A DNA stretch of 64,000 nt, from positions 1 to 64,000 of the forward strand of contig NZ_FXEG02000006.1 of NCBI RefSeq assembly GCF_900176255.2. The letters run 5' to 3'. This DNA is from Mycobacterium ahvazicum (lineage in GTDB: Bacteria; Actinomycetota; Actinomycetes; Mycobacteriales; Mycobacteriaceae). Below the pieces are notes generated by a model, which ran no database searches, had not been told where the DNA came from, and saw only the letters and a program-made list of their open reading frames with translations. Below, piece after piece: positions 16,815-24,804 of this stretch (position 1 is the stretch's first letter; each line of letters starts with the position of its first letter). The position numbers and the translations under genes are program-made.

Positions 16815-18364
16815 GGGGTGTCCGCCGGTTCGAGATCAGGGGTTCGCAAGGCCATCGGTTCCGACGATACGTATCTGTTCTCGGCGCGGAACAGCTCCAC
16901 TTCGACCGTGTGCAGGCGACCATCGGCCGCGATCACGTCGACCGTCGCCGGACCCGTCTGGGTGATCAACACGTTGGCGGTGCCCCGGTACGGCTCACCC
17001 GGCCCGCCGATCGAGATGAGGGTGTTCGGTCGCGGCGCCGGCGACATGCTGCCGTCGACGACGCTGACCGTGGTGCCCGATACCGGCTTGGGCTGATCGG
17101 TCACGGCCACGTCCGGCATCCGAACACTGGCCCACCGCTGCATGTTTCGAGTGTGCACGGTGATCCGCTCGCCGGCACCGGCCAGACGGATGATGAACCG
17201 CTTGGCCAGCGCGTCCTCTGCGGCGATGTGCACCCGGCTGAACTCCCCGGCGTCGTCGAGCGGCAGCAGCATCCGATTCCCGCCGGCGACCTTGCCGAGC
17301 AGCACACCCGACGGTCCGATCGGGACGATCAGCGGACCGTCCAGCACACCTCGACGGATGCCACGCAACGGCGGCAGCGGACCGCACAGACTGGCGGCGA
17401 CGGCTTGGGCCTGCTCGCCCCGCAAGGTCTTCAGCCGCATGCTCAACGATGCCGACGGTGGCTGGGCGCTGCGTACGGTGACGGTCGCCGTCGCGGTGGC
17501 CACCCCCTCTTCGGAGCTGAAAAGCGTGACATTCTGCACGATCCCGTCGACACGCGCCGACCACGCCTCGGCCAGCGCTTCCGAAGTGATGTCACCGGGG
17601 CGGTACCAATAGGTGGTCAACCACCCGCTGTCGCCGCGCACCGATCGCCACCGCCGATTCGAGACGTCCAGCGCGGAGCGGCCCAACCGCCGCTCCATCT
17701 CGACGATGTCGGTGGCCGTGGCGACCTTGGCGCGGATGCCATGCTGGCGCAGCGCCGCGCTGATCCGCTGGGCGGCCGCGAGGGTGGCGGTACCCACCGA
17801 GGTGCGACCGCGCAGCGCCTCGACATTGTCCAGGGCCGCGATGCGCACGATGAGCCAGGTCTCGCGCTGGCCGGCGTAGGGCGGCGTGCCGATCAGCGTG
17901 TCGTACACCCGCGGATAGTCACCCGTGCTGCGGCGGCGGGCGCCCGCCGTGACGACGCTCAGCGAATCCAGGGTGAGGCCCAGGCTCTGGTGCAGCAGCG
18001 GCATCAGCTCGGTGATGTCGAAAGAGTTGTCGGTATAAGTCGCGGTCGAGCCGGTGAAAAGCGTTGGCGTGTGCGCCTTTCCGAGCAGCTGGACCGCGGC
18101 CGCCGCGACCCCGTCCTGGTAGCGGATGCCGCCGCCGGCACGGTCGTTGGCCACCGTGAGGGGCTCGGTCCACGCGATCGGGCGGCGGCGCCGGAGCCAA
18201 AGTATCAGCCAGGACCACATCGGCTGGCCGCGCCACCGGACCACGCCGACTGCGATCCCGATCACCAAACCCGCTACCGCACCGGGGTATCCGCCGAGCG
18301 CCCAGCCGATCGTGGCGGCGATGAAGATGGCGACGATGATCGTCAGCTTTGTGGCGGCGCTCAT
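16811..18364 (-). CDS. eccE2: EccE2, ESX-2 membrane complex component
   Basis: A 517-residue homologue of EccE2 (Rv3885c). Two N-terminal transmembrane helices cover about residues 5-45, with the glycine-rich second helix containing GYPGAVAGLVIGIAVGVV. A soluble EccE domain follows. It is coupled on both sides: its start overlaps the mycP2 stop by four bases, and its stop overlaps the eccA2 start. It would form the outer part of an ESX-2 membrane complex, but the core subunits EccB2 and EccC2 are not in this window. Confidence 0.9.
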   Translation of the reverse strand: MSAATKLTIIVAIFIAATIGWALGGYPGAVAGLVIGIAVGVVRWRGQPMWSWLILWLRRRRPIAWTEPLTVANDRAGGGIRYQDGVAAAAVQLLGKAHTPTLFTGSTATYTDNSFDITELMPLLHQSLGLTLDSLSVVTAGARRRSTGDYPRVYDTLIGTPPYAGQRETWLIVRIAALDNVEALRGRTSVGTATLAAAQRISAALRQHGIRAKVATATDIVEMERRLGRSALDVSNRRWRSVRGDSGWLTTYWYRPGDITSEALAEAWSARVDGIVQNVTLFSSEEGVATATATVTVRSAQPPSASLSMRLKTLRGEQAQAVAASLCGPLPPLRGIRRGVLDGPLIVPIGPSGVLLGKVAGGNRMLLPLDDAGEFSRVHIAAEDALAKRFIIRLAGAGERITVHTRNMQRWASVRMPDVAVTDQPKPVSGTTVSVVDGSMSPAPRPNTLISIGGPGEPYRGTANVLITQTGPATVDVIAADGRLHTVEVELFRAENRYVSSEPMALRTPDLEPADTP

Positions 18365-20005
18365 CGCTCACGCCTCGCCCGCGCGATCAGTGCGACGACG
18401 GCGATCGTCGCCGCCACGACACCGGCGAAGATCATCGCGACATTGCGGGCGCGGTGATCCGGCAGCGGTGGCGGCGGTGCTGGATGGAGAACCCGACTGG
18501 CGGCCGACGGTGAAAGCCGTTCCCCGGCAGGCACATCGAAGGTCAGGGCGGCCACCGGGTCCACCACGCCGTAGCCGACCTGGTTGTCTACCCCGCGGGG
18601 TGGATTGTGCGCGGTCTGCAGAATCCTGTTGATGATCTGGTGCGCGGACAGGCCCGGATATTTGGCCCGCACCAACGCTGCCACCCCGCTGACATACGCC
18701 GCGGAAAAGCTGGTGCCCCAGAACGGCATGTTCTTCTCGCCGGGCCGGATCGGCGGATAGGCATTGACCGGTCCCCCGGTTTCCGGCGACAGACCCATGA
18801 TCCCGACGCCGGGTGCTGCCGCGGCGACCCAGGGTCCGGCCAGACTCTTGTTGATCGGCGCGCCGGTGTTGTCGACCGCCCCCACCGACAACACGTAGTC
18901 GGAGAACCAGGACGGCGACGATACGGTCTTGACTTGGTGCCAGTCGCGCGGATCGGCGGCGTTGAGCGGGTCGAAGGTCGGATTTTGGGCGCAGCCTTCT
19001 TCGTTGTCATTGCCGGCTGCGGCGACGATGACCGCGTCCTTGACCGTGGCCGCATACCAGACGGCGGCGCCGATGGCGGTCTGATCCAGCGGGTCGGCGG
19101 CCGAAACACAGGCTGTGACACTGATATTGATCACCTTTGCACCCATGTTCGCCGCGTGCACGATGGCGCTGGCCAGCGTCGCGATGGTGCCGGCCTTCTT
19201 GCGCCCTTCAAAGTCGCCGCCGCCGCCGGGGTTCACCGGCTCGAAGGCACGCGAGGACTGGCGGATGGAGATGACGGTCGCGTGCGGCGCGACGCCCGCG
19301 ACTCCATCGGGCGCGCCTGGGGGCGGTGGTGGCACCTCGGGGTCGTCGGGCTGTATCCGAGATGGCGTGGCGTCTGGTGGGCTGGGGAGTGTGTATAAGA
19401 GACAGGTTTTGGGTGATCGGCACCGGGGGGGGCGGTGGCGGGGGTGGGGGGGGGGGCGGTGGTCCGCCGGGTGGCGGCGCTCCCGCATCGGTTGGCGGCG
19501 GGCCCGCCGGTGGCGGGAAGGCGGGGGCGCTCGGCATCGGGGCCGGCATCGGAGTGCCTTGCGGCGCAGCGCCGATCACGGACGCCACGACGGTGCCATG
19601 CGCATCGCAGTCGCTCAGACCGTCGCCGCCCATGATGTAATCACCACCGGCCACCACCGGCAGCCGGCGACTCGGGTTGATGCCGGTGTCGATGACCGCG
19701 ACGGGCACCCCGTTGCCGGTCGAGTACTGCCAGGCCTTGCTGATGTTGAGCATCGTGAAACCGGGCGCGGGCAAGGCCACGTTCGGATCGGCGACGGTGA
19801 TCGTCCGTGCACAGGTGAACGCCTGCCGCATCGGCTGATCGGACGCCGGCTTACCGTCCGCCGGTACCCGGCCGGGATCAACGGTCGGCGGTGGAATCGC
19901 TTGGGCCGCAGGTAGTCCCGCGATCAGGGTGACCAGCAGGCTCGTCAGCGCCGTGGCGGCGACCCGCTGGGTCATTGCGCGAGCGGTGAGCGCCATCGGG
20001 GTCAT
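18361..20005 (-). pseudogene. mycP2: MycP2 mycosin protease, interrupted by sequencing-adapter insertion
   Basis: This is the ESX-2 mycosin homologous to Rv3886c. The N-terminal part (from 20005) has a signal peptide ending AQAIPPP, the catalytic Asp in VAVIDTGINPS, the His in DCDAHGTVVAS, and a proline-rich stretch ending VPITQN. The C-terminal part restarts at PDDPEVPPPPPGAPDGV. It contains VAAAGNDNEEG, the catalytic Ser in WGTSFSAAYVSG, and a transmembrane helix before the terminal RARRER. Between them, about 19351-19405 is Illumina/Nextera adapter, so the frame break is technical. Part of the proline-rich loop is probably lost. The real gene is likely intact. ATG 20005 overlaps the eccD2 stop. 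Confidence 0.88.
19340..19405 (+). other. Illumina P7/Nextera read-2 adapter embedded in the sequence
   Basis: Bases 19372-19405 match the 34-base Nextera read-2 adapter at 29 positions, ending in the exact transposon end TGTGTATAAGAGACAG. The 8 bases 19364-19371 occupy the index position. The preceding bases end in ATCCGAGAT, close to the 3' end of the P7 oligonucleotide (ATACGAGAT). The order P7-index-read 2-insert is correct. A poly-G-rich tract follows. Adapter geometry is my recall of the published oligonucleotide sequences. Confidence 0.93.
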
Positions 20006-21495
20006 CGCATGCGCACCCAGGTGAACAGTCCGCCGATCCATGCGGCCAGCGGCAGGGCCGCGATGATCGCTGCTATCTCCACCCATTCGGCGGTCATCCG
20101 CACCAGCGGGGTGAACCGGGTGATCGGCACGAGCAGGGCGGCCAGCAGGCCGGCACCGCCGAAGACGGCCAGCACCAGCGTGCCCCACAACAGCCCATAG
20201 CCCGACGAAGTCGGTTCGTGCAGAACGTATTTCGCGACGCCGACGCACAGTGCCGCGGCCGCGCCGCAGACCAGCGCGATCGCCTGTCGTTTGTCGGCGA
20301 AAGCCCGCCCCCGGCTGATGAAGATCACCACGAACAGCCCTGCCAGCACGGCGGCCGGCAGGCTGCGGTCGTGCCCCGGCATCAGGGTGGCCCACACCGC
20401 GACGGGAAGGGTCAGCCCTGCTCCGACGCAGATTCCGGTCAGCACGTTGTTGGCGTGGACCGCCGCGAGCGCGATCTGGGCGCCGCGCGGCGTGGTGTCG
20501 GAATTCGCGTCGTCGTCGGCGCCTTCCTCTACGGGCGACACCGCGTCAGCGGGCAGGCCCGCGCTGCGCCGGAACAGATCGCGCCCGGTGATCGAGCCGA
20601 AATAGGGCGGCCGGATCCGCGCGACCCACAGCGCGATCGTCGGGGCCATGGTCAGCAGCAGCAGCAGGACGACAAGCGCACACATGCCCAGCCATTGCGC
20701 GGGCAGGGGCCACCACATCCGGGCCGCGGCGGCCGCGCCACCGAGCCCCAGTACGGTCACCACGGTCGCCGCGACGTTCGCGTGACGCCCCGTCGCAGAA
20801 GTGATTCCACACGTCAGCATCGCGCCCGCCAGTGCCGCGATAAAGGCGTGCGGAGCCCCGACCGGACCCGGCGCGCCGGATGCGAGGCAGGCCGTGAGCA
20901 ATGGCAACGCCGTCCAGCCGAGCCCGTCGACCATGTCGGTGCGTCCCGGCCACCATCGCCACACCGTGGTCGCACCACCAGCGATCAGCAGACCGGCCGT
21001 CCCGGTCACGATGGTGGGCATCAGCGAGTCGGTTGAGAAGCGTTGGCGCACAGCCAGTCCCAACAGGGTCAGGGAGACCATCGCCAAGATCACCAACGCG
21101 GTATGCGCGGCGGTCTTGAGCGTGACCGGCTCGAACAGGGCCCTGCCGACCCGGGCCAACCCGGTCGACAGCGACTCGTACTGCGGCTCAAACGATTCGC
21201 CCGCAACCGCGGGGACCAGTGTGAGTGTGGCGCCGTCTTCGACACCGAGTTCGTCGAGCGTCTTCGTGACGTCCAGCCGTACTCCGTTGGCCTTGTGGAG
21301 TTCGTATCCGATGCCGGACTCGAGTCCGATGAAACCCCGGCGTTTGAGTTCCTCGTTCAGTAGCTCGACGACGTTGTCGATGAAGGCCTCGATCGGGACC
21401 GAGGCCGGATAAACCTGCGAAACCAGATGTTCTCCACATACGACCGCGACCGCACAGCGGGCTGGAAACGAGACCTTACCCACGTATGGGGTCAT
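20002..21495 (-). CDS. eccD2: EccD2, ESX-2 membrane channel component
   Basis: A 497-residue homologue of EccD2 (Rv3887c). An N-terminal ubiquitin-like domain occupies about residues 1-95, with VSFPARCAVAVVCG and LDELGVEDGATLTLVP. It is followed by about eleven hydrophobic helices, starting near residue 125 with AHTALVILAMVSLTLLGL. EccD dimers line the central vestibule of type VII complexes. The stop overlaps the mycP2 start (ATGA). The start at 21495 coincides with the end of the upstream MinD-like gene, so translation is coupled. Confidence 0.92.
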   Translation of the reverse strand: MTPYVGKVSFPARCAVAVVCGEHLVSQVYPASVPIEAFIDNVVELLNEELKRRGFIGLESGIGYELHKANGVRLDVTKTLDELGVEDGATLTLVPAVAGESFEPQYESLSTGLARVGRALFEPVTLKTAAHTALVILAMVSLTLLGLAVRQRFSTDSLMPTIVTGTAGLLIAGGATTVWRWWPGRTDMVDGLGWTALPLLTACLASGAPGPVGAPHAFIAALAGAMLTCGITSATGRHANVAATVVTVLGLGGAAAAARMWWPLPAQWLGMCALVVLLLLLTMAPTIALWVARIRPPYFGSITGRDLFRRSAGLPADAVSPVEEGADDDANSDTTPRGAQIALAAVHANNVLTGICVGAGLTLPVAVWATLMPGHDRSLPAAVLAGLFVVIFISRGRAFADKRQAIALVCGAAAALCVGVAKYVLHEPTSSGYGLLWGTLVLAVFGGAGLLAALLVPITRFTPLVRMTAEWVEIAAIIAALPLAAWIGGLFTWVRMR

Positions 21496-22523
21496 TAACG
21501 CGGCCTGTCGGCATCTGGAATGTATTTGTCGGCCAATGCCGCGGTGATTTCGAATATACGCAGGCGGGTTTTCTTCTTCAGCTCATGCCGGGTGTCAATT
21601 ATCCCGCCTTTTGCGAGGAATGGATCGTACGGCATGAATTCGACGGTTGCGCCCGATTGAGCGAAACGCTCGGTGAGATAGGTGCGCGCCTCCGCGTCGT
21701 ATTTGTCGCGACTGTCGTTCAGGATGACCATGCTGCGGGACACCAGCTCGTGATAGCCCATCGAGCGCAGCAGGTCGATCGCGCGGGTCACCGGCAACGA
21801 GGTGTCGGCGGTGAGACCGGACACGAAAACCAGGGTGTCGCACGCGTCGAGCACCGCCTTCATCACGGGGTGCTCAAGGTCGTCGGAGGTATCCACCACA
21901 ATCACGGTGTGGGTGCGACGCAGCCGCGACAGCACACCGGAGAACATCGAGGCCACCAACGGCCGCGGCTGGTCGGACGCGCGGTTGCCAGCCAGCACGT
22001 CAAGTCCAAGACTGTTCTGCCCCAGGTGTTCTCGGATATCGGCGTAGCCCTGCACGTCGGTGTCGTTGAGCACCGCCGCGTAGTCGCCCGGCGGAGATTC
22101 GTCGATTCGCCCGGCCAGCGTGCCGAAGCCGGGGGCCGCGTCGATCGCGACGACATTTTCGGGCCGGCATTCCCGGAACACCGCGCCGATGCAGGCGGTC
22201 ATCGTGGTCTTACCGACGCCACCCTTTCCCGAGACGACCCCGACCACGTACTGCTTGCGGATGTGGCGACGGATGCGCTCCTGCAGCTCGCGATAGTGTC
22301 TTTCCGACGGCGATTCGCCGAAGTTGATGGCATGGCCCGACACCTGGTACAGGAATTTACGCCAGCCTCCGCCGGGCGGAATTTTGCGCGGCGCGACCAT
22401 ATCGGAAATGCGTAATGTTCCGGATACGGAATCTTGATTTTGGTACTGCGCGGCTGGCGCTTCTCGCCGAGTCGGTCCGCCCTGTTCCGGAGAATTGGAT
22501 GAGCCCGCCCACGGATTCGTCAC
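21495..22523 (-). CDS. MinD/ParA-like ATPase of the ESX-2 locus (Rv3888c-like)
   Basis: An ATPase of the SIMIBI/MinD class, typical of ESX loci between espG and eccD. The deviant Walker A motif is VVSGKGGVGKTTMTACIG, with the second lysine before the GVGKT. VVAIDAAPGFGTLAGR and TVIVVDTSDDLEHPV form the switch and Walker B elements. The track of similarity starts near VTNPWAGSS, so GTG 22523 gives 342 residues, close to the M. tuberculosis protein. The frame is open to 22586, overlapping espG2. Its exact role in secretion is unknown. Confidence 0.85.
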   Translation of the reverse strand: MTNPWAGSSNSPEQGGPTRREAPAAQYQNQDSVSGTLRISDMVAPRKIPPGGGWRKFLYQVSGHAINFGESPSERHYRELQERIRRHIRKQYVVGVVSGKGGVGKTTMTACIGAVFRECRPENVVAIDAAPGFGTLAGRIDESPPGDYAAVLNDTDVQGYADIREHLGQNSLGLDVLAGNRASDQPRPLVASMFSGVLSRLRRTHTVIVVDTSDDLEHPVMKAVLDACDTLVFVSGLTADTSLPVTRAIDLLRSMGYHELVSRSMVILNDSRDKYDAEARTYLTERFAQSGATVEFMPYDPFLAKGGIIDTRHELKKKTRLRIFEITAALADKYIPDADRPR

Positions 22524-22558
22524 GATGCCGATGCTATCATTTTCGGACTGCCTTTCGA

Positions 22559-23392
22559 CTACACGACTTTTCGGTACGAATGCCATTCCTCGCTGGCCGG
22601 TAGCCGCCGCACCATCTGGTTGATCGCGGTACCAATGTTGTTCTTGGTCCCCGGCGCGACGATCATCCAGTTCTTGCCCCCGGACGAAACCTGTTCGGCG
22701 ACAACACGTCCCTCCGTCGTATCGATGATCGTCACCGCGCCCGGGTCGAAGTGGGTCCGGGTCGGCAGGCCGGTTTCCACCCCGGACTGCAGGGCGACGA
22801 ACGAGGCCTGAGCCGAGCGGCTGGGATCGGTGGCCAGTTTCAGCATGTGCACCTGATCGGCATCGAGCCCTTGACTGTCCAGGAACTCGTGCAGTGATCG
22901 CTCGTCGGTGGCGGTGGCGCGCATCGCATCCGCATCCAGCGTGACCGGACGCAACGGCGCGGGTTCATTTGCGCCGCATAGTCTTTCGATCTGTGCATTG
23001 AGCGCCGCGCTGGCCGTGCCCTCATTGTTCGCGATGCCCGCCCCGCTGATGCGGACCAGGTCTCCCGATCGTTCGATGGCGACCCACCACTGCGCGAACC
23101 TGGCGAGCAACGCCCGTGCCGGTTCGCCGTCGTCGGCCAGCCGGAAGTGCACCAGCAACCCGATGTCGCGGCGCGACAACACGGTCAGCCACTCGACGAT
23201 CACGCCGTCGACGGAGTCGGTTTCGTCGATCGCGCCGGCGGCGCGCAGCTCGGCGGTCACCGGATGGGCCAGCGCCTGGTGCTTGGGCTCGACGCGGGGC
23301 AGATGGGGTCGCAGCCCCATCTCGGGAGCCAGGACCTCGATGCCGGTGAGTACTTGTAAGACCCAGAGGCCGTCTAGAGAGGTGGTCAGCAC
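22559..23392 (-). CDS. espG2: EspG2, ESX-2 PE/PPE chaperone
   Basis: A 277-residue homologue of Rv3889c. EspG proteins are cytosolic chaperones that bind the hydrophobic tip of the PPE partner of PE-PPE heterodimers and deliver them to their own ESX system. The protein starts MLTTSLDGLWVLQVLTG and contains LLVHFRLADDGEPARALLARFAQWWVAIE. It follows esxC by 57 bases and is followed by the MinD-like ATPase. No ESX-2 PE or PPE gene is present in the window, so its client must be encoded elsewhere, if it has one. Confidence 0.88.
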   Translation of the reverse strand: MLTTSLDGLWVLQVLTGIEVLAPEMGLRPHLPRVEPKHQALAHPVTAELRAAGAIDETDSVDGVIVEWLTVLSRRDIGLLVHFRLADDGEPARALLARFAQWWVAIERSGDLVRISGAGIANNEGTASAALNAQIERLCGANEPAPLRPVTLDADAMRATATDERSLHEFLDSQGLDADQVHMLKLATDPSRSAQASFVALQSGVETGLPTRTHFDPGAVTIIDTTEGRVVAEQVSSGGKNWMIVAPGTKNNIGTAINQMVRRLPASEEWHSYRKVV

Positions 23393-23449
23393 GGTCTTCC
23401 CTTGAAGCCAAGCGCGGGGCGCACCTAGGTGCGCCCCGCCAAGCCCGGA

Positions 23450-23746
23450 CTACGCCTGGTTGAAGAAACCCGCCGTCAAACTGTCGGCGTTTATCGCAGC
23501 CTCGTGCACATTGCCCACGGTGTGCCCGTGCAGGGTGACGGTCTGAATCATGTCCTGCAGTCCGTGCAGCATCTGCTGCTGCGCGTCGAAGAACGACGTG
23601 GCGCCCTGGCCCTGGAAAAACTCGGCCAGCGACTGGGTGATGTGCAGAACGTCGTCGTGAATTTCCATCAACTGCGCGGCTTGAGTCGCGATGTCACCGG
23701 TGAGGCCACTGACGACGGCGTGGTTGTACGTAATCTGATCTGACAT
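23450..23746 (-). CDS. esxC: EsxC, WXG100-family ESX-2 substrate
   Basis: A 98-residue four-helix-bundle partner protein homologous to EsxC (Rv3890c). It starts MSDQITYN as in M. tuberculosis and has EFFQGQGATSFFDAQQQML around the central turn, where the usual Trp of WxG is replaced, as in other EsxC proteins. It forms a heterodimer with EsxD, encoded 43 bases upstream. It should be exported by ESX-2. A purine-rich stretch lies just upstream of the start. Confidence 0.92.
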   Translation of the reverse strand: MSDQITYNHAVVSGLTGDIATQAAQLMEIHDDVLHITQSLAEFFQGQGATSFFDAQQQMLHGLQDMIQTVTLHGHTVGNVHEAAINADSLTAGFFNQA

Positions 23747-23789
23747 TTTGGTAATTCCTTACGGTAAATAAGCTTTGGGGATTGCCGGA

Positions 23790-24113
23790 CTAGGCGGACT
23801 GGGTTCCGCCGAACACACCATTGAGGTTGTGGGCCGAATCGGCTTCGTGGTGTTCCATCAGGGTGGCCGTCTTGCCGAGACCGTGCGCCAAGCGGTTGCC
23901 GCCGGTCATGATCTGCTGCAGGTCGTGCTGGATTTGGCCCGCGGTGTTCAGCGACGTAGTCCCGGCCTGGCCGGTCCACCCGGCGGCGCTGACGACGTTC
24001 TCGTGTCCGCTCAGGTACTGGTTGGCGATGGCCGCCGCCTCTTGCAGTCGCGACTCGATCTTTTGCTGTGAAGCGCGCAGCAGTTCGGGTGTAACAACGG
24101 TTGAACTTGCCAT
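23790..24113 (-). CDS. esxD: EsxD, WXG100-family ESX-2 substrate
   Basis: A 107-residue homologue of EsxD (Rv3891c), the same length as in M. tuberculosis. The central turn carries AAGWTGQAG, a WxG motif. The C-terminal part shows TGGNRLAHGLGKTATLMEHHEAD. It pairs with EsxC and begins the ESX-2 operon remaining in this window. In M. tuberculosis the PPE69, PE36, eccC2 and eccB2 genes lie upstream, but here the next gene is an Rv3906c-like gene. Confidence 0.92.
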   Translation of the reverse strand: MASSTVVTPELLRASQQKIESRLQEAAAIANQYLSGHENVVSAAGWTGQAGTTSLNTAGQIQHDLQQIMTGGNRLAHGLGKTATLMEHHEADSAHNLNGVFGGTQSA

Positions 24114-24254
24114 GTTTTTCTCCCTCGATTTCCTAGGCCTCCCCGACCGGATATGGATAAGAGTGTAGACAGGGATCGGGGTCTGTCACTTCAGTTGTTC
24201 TGCCTGCTGCACAGGCGTTGATTTACCCATTCGCGAAAGCAGCAAAACACCTTG

Positions 24255-24761
24255 TCAAAGGCGGGTCGCGCCGTCGGCCGACCCGTCACCGTCGGTGTCG
24301 GATAATCGGACATCCCACCGCCCGTCGCCGTCGGTATCCACATAGCCGGTCACGCCGGTCTCGTCGGCGCACAGCACCCGGTCGGCCACCCCATTGCCGT
24401 CGACGTCCACCAGTCGATCGTCCGCATGCCCGTGTCCGTCGAAGTCAACCAGCGGGCCACCGGTGTGCTCGATCCCGTCGAGCCCATACCAGCGCAATCC
24501 CCCGGCCCGGTCCGCCGCTACCGCCCAGGTTCCCGACCCGTCGTCGGTGAAATACGCCTCGGGCGTGCCGTCATTGTCGAGGTCGAGTACCGCGTGATCG
24601 ACCACACCATCGCCGTCCTGGTCCGCAAGCGCGTCGTCGCGCATGCCGTCGTGGTCGAAGTCCAGCCCGATCGATTCGAGACGGCCGTCGTGATCGAGGT
24701 CGAGGTCGGGTTGGCCGTGCCACATCACCGCGCCACTATCGCCTGCCAGGCAGTAATCCAT
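24255..24761 (-). CDS. Asp-rich repeat protein, Rv3906c-like (DUF6802-type)
   Basis: A 168-residue protein made of degenerate repeats of the pattern D-x-D-x-D-G (for example DLDLDHDGRLES, DFDHDGMRDD, DQDGDGVVDH, DLDNDGTPEA, DTDGDGRWD). This is the calcium-binding loop pattern of dockerin/EF-hand-like repeats. It resembles Rv3906c of M. tuberculosis, which lies just downstream of pcnA near the esxE/esxF genes. There is no signal peptide. Its link to ESX substrates by position suggests export or cell-surface location (inference). The molecular function is unknown. Confidence 0.75.
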   Translation of the reverse strand: MDYCLAGDSGAVMWHGQPDLDLDHDGRLESIGLDFDHDGMRDDALADQDGDGVVDHAVLDLDNDGTPEAYFTDDGSGTWAVAADRAGGLRWYGLDGIEHTGGPLVDFDGHGHADDRLVDVDGNGVADRVLCADETGVTGYVDTDGDGRWDVRLSDTDGDGSADGATRL

Positions 24762-24804
24762 GAACGTTCCGACGCGTGTCGACCGCTAATGGTTCCGAGG
24801 CTGG

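Noticed and set aside
14982..17096. 704-residue + strand open frame opposite eccA2
   Set aside because: Mirrors the eccA2 and eccE2 genes, which have clear domains, motifs and coupled starts.
19337..19480. Transposon end or real insertion within mycP2
   Set aside because: The match is to synthetic Nextera adapter with an index slot, not to a natural Tn5 element, and no transposase is present.
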